From Bacteroidales bacterium UBA6192 (GTDB lineage: Bacteria; Bacteroidota; Bacteroidia; Bacteroidales; F082), in NCBI GenBank assembly GCA_002422725.1, contig DITE01000079.1:1-18857 (forward strand): a DNA stretch of 18,857 bases. The letters are read 5' to 3'. Below, one piece after another: positions 14,646 to 18,857 of this stretch. A program made the position numbers and the translations under genes. How positions within the stretch are numbered: the first letter of the stretch is position 1; each line of letters opens with the position of its first letter. Below the pieces are notes generated by a model that saw only the letters and a list, made by a program, of their open reading frames with translations, did not search any database and was not told the origin of the DNA.

Positions 14646-14936
14646 CTAAATGTTGCTAAAAAAATCAATCGTTTCACCTTCAGCCAAAGTCACAATGGCT
14701 TTTTTAACAGCCTTTGTCCGTCCGGAAATAATTCCGGTTTTGGTATATCGTGATTTGAACTTTCCTGAGTAATTCATCGTGTTAACAGCAGCTACTTCAA
14801 CTCCATATAATTCTTTAATAGCAGAAACTATCTGAAGTTTGTTGGCCCTTTTATCGACGATAAAGCCATAGCGGTTGAGTTTTTCACCCATGGCAGTCAT
14901 TTTCTCCGTGATAACCGGTTTAATAATGATATTCAT
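14646..14936 (-). CDS. rplW: 50S ribosomal protein L23
   Basis: L23 lies at the mouth of the peptide exit tunnel and is the docking site for trigger factor and signal recognition particle. The 96-residue protein shows the family marks IIKPVITEKMTAMGEKLNRYGFIVD (read as IIKPVITEKM, then NRYGFIVDKRANKLQI), the VEVAAVNTMNYSGKFKSR region and a hydrophobic end DFFSNI. The Glu used for trigger-factor contact in E. coli lies in a region not firmly alignable by eye. It lies between rplD (30-base gap) and rplB (4-base gap). Confidence 0.99.
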   Translation of the reverse strand: MNIIIKPVITEKMTAMGEKLNRYGFIVDKRANKLQIVSAIKELYGVEVAAVNTMNYSGKFKSRYTKTGIISGRTKAVKKAIVTLAEGETIDFFSNI

Positions 14937-14966
14937 CGTTTTGAGCGGTTTATTGTTACTAATGCG

Positions 14967-15593
14967 TTATGAAAACATCTCTGTTATCCGCTGCAATGAG
15001 CTTTCGGTTATAAACAGATTATTCGCGTTGAGAATTTCGTATGTATTCAAATTTCCGGCCGTTGTTACTTTGGCTCTTTGAACATTTCGTGAGGACAACA
15101 CAACATTGCTGTCGGCGGCAGCCAACACGAACAATGCTTTGCGGTCTGCACTTTTGAAACTATCCAGAACTTGTACAAAACTTTTCGTTTTGGGGGCATC
15201 AAATGTAAAGTCTTCAATGACCACTATCTTGTCCTCAAGTGCCTTGTAGGCCAGAGCAGAACGACGTGCAAGCAATTTTACTTTCTTATTCAGTTTAAAA
15301 CTGTAATCTCTGGGTTTTGGACCAAAAACACGTCCACCACCGACAAACAAAGGCGACTTTACGCTACCAGCTCTTGCAGTACCAGTTCCTTTTTGCTTCT
15401 TAATCTTTCTTGTACTTGCCCTGATCTCACTCTTTTCTTTTGATTTGTGTGTACCCTGTCGTTGATTGGCAAGATATTGTTTCGTGTCCAGATAAATAGC
15501 ATGATCATTGGGCTTTACACCAAAGATATCCTCATTGAGCACCACTTTTCTCGAAGTGGCTACCCCGTTGATATTGTGAATTACTAATTCCAT
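14967..15593 (-). CDS. rplD: 50S ribosomal protein L4
   Basis: L4 is an early 50S assembly protein whose extended loop narrows the peptide exit tunnel; in E. coli it also represses its own S10 operon. The 208-residue protein has that loop at about 55-100 with the conserved KQKGTGTARAGSVKSPLFVG, and no change seen at the usual macrolide-resistance positions around Lys68. The C-terminal domain has VLDSFKSADRKALFV and ends TESSLQRITEMFS. The start codon overlaps the rplC end by ten bases (ATGGAATTAG), a strong sign of translational coupling. The S10-operon leader target of E. coli L4 cannot be assessed, because rpsJ has only a 26-base upstream gap here. Confidence 0.99.
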   Translation of the reverse strand: MELVIHNINGVATSRKVVLNEDIFGVKPNDHAIYLDTKQYLANQRQGTHKSKEKSEIRASTRKIKKQKGTGTARAGSVKSPLFVGGGRVFGPKPRDYSFKLNKKVKLLARRSALAYKALEDKIVVIEDFTFDAPKTKSFVQVLDSFKSADRKALFVLAAADSNVVLSSRNVQRAKVTTAGNLNTYEILNANNLFITESSLQRITEMFS

Positions 15594-16207
15594 CGCTCTA
15601 TTTTTAAATATCCATTAATTGGTCCGGGAACCGCACCTTTTACTAAAATCAGGTTCTTTTCAGGAACAATCTTAACAATCTGAAGATTGATAACCTTCAC
15701 CCGGTGGTTTCCCATTTGACCAGCCATACGCACCCCTTTCATAACGCGTGAAGGATATGAAGAAGCACCTAACGACCCAGGTGCGCGCAATCGGTTATGC
15801 TGACCGTGGGTAGCATCGCCAACACCACTAAAACCATGACGCTTAACGACTCCCTGAAATCCTTTACCCTTGCTTATTCCAACAACATCAATAAATTCAC
15901 CTTCCATGAATACATCAACGGTGATTACTTCACCAAATGCTTTGCGGTGTTCAAAACGGGTAAATTCACTAATATAACGCTTCGGTGGAGTACCGGCTTT
16001 CTCGCAATGGCCTTTTAATGCTTTGGTTGCATGCTTTTCCTTCTTGTCGTCAAAAGCAAGTTGAACAGCCTCGTAGCCATCTTTTTCAATTGTTCTGATC
16101 TGGGTAACAACACATGGGCCAGCCTCAATAACCGTAACAGGAATATTCTTCCCATTGGCATCATACACGCTTGTCATCCCGACTTTCTTTCCTAATAATC
16201 CTGACAT
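15584..16207 (-). CDS. rplC: 50S ribosomal protein L3
   Basis: L3 is one of two proteins able to start 50S assembly, and its loop reaches the peptidyl transferase centre. The 207-residue protein starts MSGLLGKKVGMTSVYDANGK. The central loop (about 115-165) includes KGFQGVVKRHGFSGVGDATHGQ and RAPGSLGASSYPSRVMKG, read as separate blocks; the glutamine at 136 in THGQHNR lies near the site methylated in E. coli. GQMGNHRVKVINLQIVKIV follows at 163-181. The gene ends in TAG within the rplD start, overlapping it by 10 bases. It starts 37 bases after rpsJ with no Shine-Dalgarno sequence. Confidence 0.99.
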   Translation of the reverse strand: MSGLLGKKVGMTSVYDANGKNIPVTVIEAGPCVVTQIRTIEKDGYEAVQLAFDDKKEKHATKALKGHCEKAGTPPKRYISEFTRFEHRKAFGEVITVDVFMEGEFIDVVGISKGKGFQGVVKRHGFSGVGDATHGQHNRLRAPGSLGASSYPSRVMKGVRMAGQMGNHRVKVINLQIVKIVPEKNLILVKGAVPGPINGYLKIERWN

Positions 16208-16244
16208 TGTACTTATCTTTTATAATCAATGATTACCTAAAAGG

Positions 16245-16550
16245 TCAAACCTTAATTTCTACTTCAACACCACTAGGCAGCTCGAGCTTCATCAGCGCAT
16301 CAATAGTCTGGGAGGTAGAACTGTAGATGTCAAGCAATCGCTTGTAGGATGAAAGTTCAAATTGTTCCCTTGATTTCTTGTGCACGAAGGTCGAGCGCAA
16401 AACGGTATAGATTTTTTTGTCTGTTGGGAGCGGAATAGGACCACTAACCACAGCACCGGTTGTCTTAATTGTTTTTACGATCTTTTCAGCTGACTTATCA
16501 ACCAGATTATGATCGTATGACTTTAATTTAATTCTTATTCTTTGGCTCAC
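16245..16550 (-). CDS. rpsJ: 30S ribosomal protein S10 (NusE)
   Basis: S10 is a 30S head protein and, as NusE, a partner of NusB and NusG in transcription antitermination and transcription-translation coupling. The 101-residue protein has SQRIRIKLKSYDHNLVDKSA at the start, then GPIPLPTDKKIYTVLRSTFVHKKSREQFE, read as GPIPLPTDKKIYTVL and RSTFVHKKSREQFELSSYKR, and ends LPSGVEVEIKV. The start codon is GTG: the family N-terminus MSQRIRIKL requires it, and there is no in-frame ATG nearby. This may lower initiation. It is 26 bases after fusA and 37 before rplC, with no Shine-Dalgarno sequence. Confidence 0.98.
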   Translation of the reverse strand: MSQRIRIKLKSYDHNLVDKSAEKIVKTIKTTGAVVSGPIPLPTDKKIYTVLRSTFVHKKSREQFELSSYKRLLDIYSSTSQTIDALMKLELPSGVEVEIKV

Positions 16551-16576
16551 TGTTGAGAAATATTAGAGTTAACTAA

Positions 16577-18694
16577 CTATTTTACAATACCTTTTGATTT
16601 ATTTATAACTGCCTCGGCAATATTTTCCGGTGCTTCCTGATATCTGTTGAATTCCATGGTTGAATTAGCCCTACCGGAGGATAAAGAACGAAGCGAGGTT
16701 ACATATCCGAACATTTCAGAAAGTGGAACATCTGCCTTGATCACCTGTAATCCAATTTTCGCCGCTACTTCACGCACTACTGCCCTACGTTTGTTGAGGT
16801 CGCCGGTAACATCGCCCAGATATACATCCGGGGTATTAACCTCTACCTTCATAATTGGTTCGAGCAGAACCGTTTTCGCTTTACGACAGGCATTTTTATA
16901 TCCTATACGTGCTGCCATTTCGAACGACAATGAGTCAGAGTCAACAGAATGATAAGAACCATCCAGTATCCTTACTTTAATGCTATCAACAGGGAAACCA
17001 GCCAACACTCCGTTTGACATCGATTCGCGGAAACCCTTTTGAATGGCAGGCATAAACTCACGTGGAATATTGCCGCCTTTAACATCGTCGATAAACTGAA
17101 GGCCGACAAAACCATCGTCTGCTGGTCCGATCTCAAATTGGATATCAGCAAATTTTCCACGACCACCGGTTTGCTTTTTATACACCTCACGATGAGAAGC
17201 ACTACTAATAAGGGCTTCTTTGTAGGCTACCTGAGGACGACCCTGATTGCATTCAACTTTAAATTCACGTTTAAGGCGATCTACAAGTATCTCCAGATGA
17301 AGCTCACCCATTCCTGAAATGATCGTCTGTCCGGAATCTACATCAGTCTTGACCTTAAAAGTAGGATCCTCTTCTGCCAGTTTTGCCAAAGCCATGCCCA
17401 TTTTATCCATATCGCCCTGTGTTTTGGGTTCTATGGCAACACTGATAACAGGTTCGGGGAAAGTCATGGACTCCAGAATAATCGGATGCTTTTCATCGCA
17501 CAAAGTATCGCCTGTGCGGATAATTTTAAACCCAACTGCAGCACCGATATCTCCAGCTTCTATAGCATCGAGTGGATTTTGCTTGTTGGCATGCATTTGC
17601 ATGATACGGGAAATTCGTTCCTTTTTCCCGGTGGTAACGTTAAACACGTATGAACCAGACTCAAGACGACCTGAATACACACGAAAGAAAGCGATACGGC
17701 CAACAAATGGATCTGTTGCAATTTTAAACGCCAGTGCACTAAAAGGCTCGCTTGCATCCACTTTTCTGATTTCAGGTTTTTCAGTATCCGGATTAATTCC
17801 GGTAACTGCATCCACATCAAGGGGACTTGGCAGGAACTGGATAACTCCATCTAGCAAGGTTTGAACACCTTTATTTTTGAAAGAAGCCCCACACAAAACC
17901 GGGGTAATCCTCATTTCTATTGTTGCTTTCCGGATGTGGTATAAAATTTCGTCTTCAGTGATTGAATTGTGATTATCCATGAACTTTTCGAGAAGCTCGT
18001 CACTTTCTTCAGCAACACCCTCTATAAGTTTAAGGCGGTATTCTTCAACAACTTCAATTAAATTATCCGGAATGGGTATTTCTGTCATAACGACACCCTT
18101 ACTGCTATCGTCCCAGATAAATGCTTTATTCCGTATGAGGTCAACAATCCCTCTGAATGTTTCTTCCTCACCAATTGGAATTTGCAAAGGAATAGGATTA
18201 GCTCCAAGTCTTTCGCGAATCTGATCGAGAACACTGAAAAAGTCAGCCCCGGAACGATCCATTTTATTCACAAAGCACAATCGTGGCACTTTGTATTTGT
18301 CAGCCTGTCTCCAAACGGTTTCTGACTGAGGCTCAACTCCGCCCACGGCACAAAACAAGGCAACTGCACCGTCGAGCACCCTTAAGGAACGCTCAACCTC
18401 TACAGTAAAATCCACGTGACCGGGAGTATCTATTATGTTGATCTTATACTTATTGTTGTGATAATCCCAAAAAACAGTTGTTGCAGCAGAAGTGATGGTG
18501 ATTCCCCGTTCTTGCTCCTGAACCATCCAGTCCATTGTAGCTGAACCTTCATGCACTTCGCCAATTTTATGACTACGCCCGGTATAATAAAGAATGCGTT
18601 CGGTTGTGGTAGTTTTGCCGGCGTCAATATGAGCCATAATACCAATATTCCGGGTCAAATGCAATTTGTGTGATATGTTCAGGTCGAATGACAT
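16577..18694 (-). CDS. fusA: Elongation factor G
   Basis: EF-G is the GTPase that drives tRNA-mRNA translocation and, with RRF, ribosome recycling. The 705-residue protein has all GTPase motifs: G1 AHIDAGKTT at 21-29, switch-I RGITI at 63-67, G3 DTPGH at 89-93 and G4 NKMD at 143-146. Domain II follows at about 300-400, domain III about 410-485, and domains IV-V run to the end; the RKKANxK-like end here is NKSKGIVK. The signatures GMGELHLEILVDRLKREF and QKGFRESMSNGVLAGFPV are present. Its place between rpsG (24-base gap) and rpsJ (26-base gap) marks it as the main, operon-linked EF-G; Bacteroides species are known to have a second, divergent EF-G elsewhere. Confidence 0.99.
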   Translation of the reverse strand: MSFDLNISHKLHLTRNIGIMAHIDAGKTTTTERILYYTGRSHKIGEVHEGSATMDWMVQEQERGITITSAATTVFWDYHNNKYKINIIDTPGHVDFTVEVERSLRVLDGAVALFCAVGGVEPQSETVWRQADKYKVPRLCFVNKMDRSGADFFSVLDQIRERLGANPIPLQIPIGEEETFRGIVDLIRNKAFIWDDSSKGVVMTEIPIPDNLIEVVEEYRLKLIEGVAEESDELLEKFMDNHNSITEDEILYHIRKATIEMRITPVLCGASFKNKGVQTLLDGVIQFLPSPLDVDAVTGINPDTEKPEIRKVDASEPFSALAFKIATDPFVGRIAFFRVYSGRLESGSYVFNVTTGKKERISRIMQMHANKQNPLDAIEAGDIGAAVGFKIIRTGDTLCDEKHPIILESMTFPEPVISVAIEPKTQGDMDKMGMALAKLAEEDPTFKVKTDVDSGQTIISGMGELHLEILVDRLKREFKVECNQGRPQVAYKEALISSASHREVYKKQTGGRGKFADIQFEIGPADDGFVGLQFIDDVKGGNIPREFMPAIQKGFRESMSNGVLAGFPVDSIKVRILDGSYHSVDSDSLSFEMAARIGYKNACRKAKTVLLEPIMKVEVNTPDVYLGDVTGDLNKRRAVVREVAAKIGLQVIKADVPLSEMFGYVTSLRSLSSGRANSTMEFNRYQEAPENIAEAVINKSKGIVK

Positions 18695-18718
18695 GTAATT
18701 TGCTGGGATATTGTATTC

Positions 18719-18857
18719 TTAGAACCTGAAATGTGAGAATGCCTTGTTTGCTTCAGCCATACGGTGGGTATCTTCTTTCTTTTTAAAAGCAGCACCTTCC
18801 TCTTTAAAAGCAGCTAAAATTTCACCGGCTAGTTTTTGACCCATCGATTTTTCGTGT
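18719..18857 (-). CDS. rpsG: 30S ribosomal protein S7, C-terminal part (cut by window edge)
   Basis: This is the last 45 residues of a minus-strand gene whose start lies beyond the right edge. I read HEKSMGQKLAGEILAAFKEE then GAAFKKKEDTHRMAEANKAF and SHFRF before a TAA stop. The EDTHRMAEANKAFSHFRF end is diagnostic for S7, a primary 30S head assembly protein near the E site, and in E. coli a repressor of the str operon. It precedes fusA by 24 bases, the standard rpsL-rpsG-fusA order, so rpsL probably lies just upstream outside the window. Confidence 0.96.
   Translation of the reverse strand, partial: HEKSMGQKLAGEILAAFKEEGAAFKKKEDTHRMAEANKAFSHFRF

Noticed and set aside
12329..16550. Possible horizontal transfer or resistance-linked changes in the L3, L4 and L22 loops
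   Set aside because: The loops look like normal family sequence, with no insertion, deletion or composition change visible by eye.

Overview
The window is a single, almost gap-free run of minus-strand genes: the C-terminal end of rpsG, then fusA, the merged S10, spc and alpha ribosomal-protein clusters, and finally eno. Read in the direction of transcription (right to left) the order is rpsG(partial)-fusA-rpsJ-rplC-rplD-rplW-rplB-rpsS-rplV-rpsC-rplP-rpmC-rpsQ-rplN-rplX-rplE-rpsN-rpsH-rplF-rplR-rpsE-rpmD-rplO-secY-map-infA-rpmJ-rpsM-rpsK-rpsD-rpoA-rplQ, a terminator, then eno. I see no plus-strand gene, mobile element, RNA gene or CRISPR array.

The organism is most likely a member of the Bacteroidetes (Bacteroidota), probably Bacteroidales or a close relative. 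The reasons are protein style (the long L17 tail, the extended L22 N-terminus, cysteine-poor S4, S14 and L36), secY-map-infA-rpmJ without adk, fusA next to rpsJ without tuf, A-rich translation starts that mostly lack Shine-Dalgarno sequences, and a TAnnTTTG-type promoter element before eno. Composition looks moderately AT-rich by eye. This placement is inference; no 16S gene is present.

Region by region: 18719-18857 is the end of the str cluster (rpsG); 16577-18694 is fusA (EF-G); 11660-16550 is the S10 cluster through rpsQ and rpmC; 7253-11385 is the spc cluster; 4860-7247 is the secY, map and infA block (protein export, N-terminal Met removal, initiation); 1563-4802 is the alpha cluster (L36, S13, S11, S4, RNA polymerase alpha, L17). 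A strong intrinsic terminator at about 1495-1538 closes the long unit, and eno appears to have its own promoter just beyond it. Gaps inside the long unit never exceed 57 bases, and two gene pairs overlap (rplC/rplD by 10 bases, rplX/rplE by 1), so co-transcription and translational coupling are likely.

This is a conserved housekeeping region and I find no new biological system in it. The points worth a second look are small: strong Shine-Dalgarno sequences at only three genes (rplV, rplE, rplF) in a background that lacks them, a GTG start for rpsJ, loss of zinc ligands in three ribosomal proteins, a two-block charged tail on L17, a lysine in SecY where E. coli has a functionally critical arginine, and the abutting terminator and promoter between rplQ and eno.
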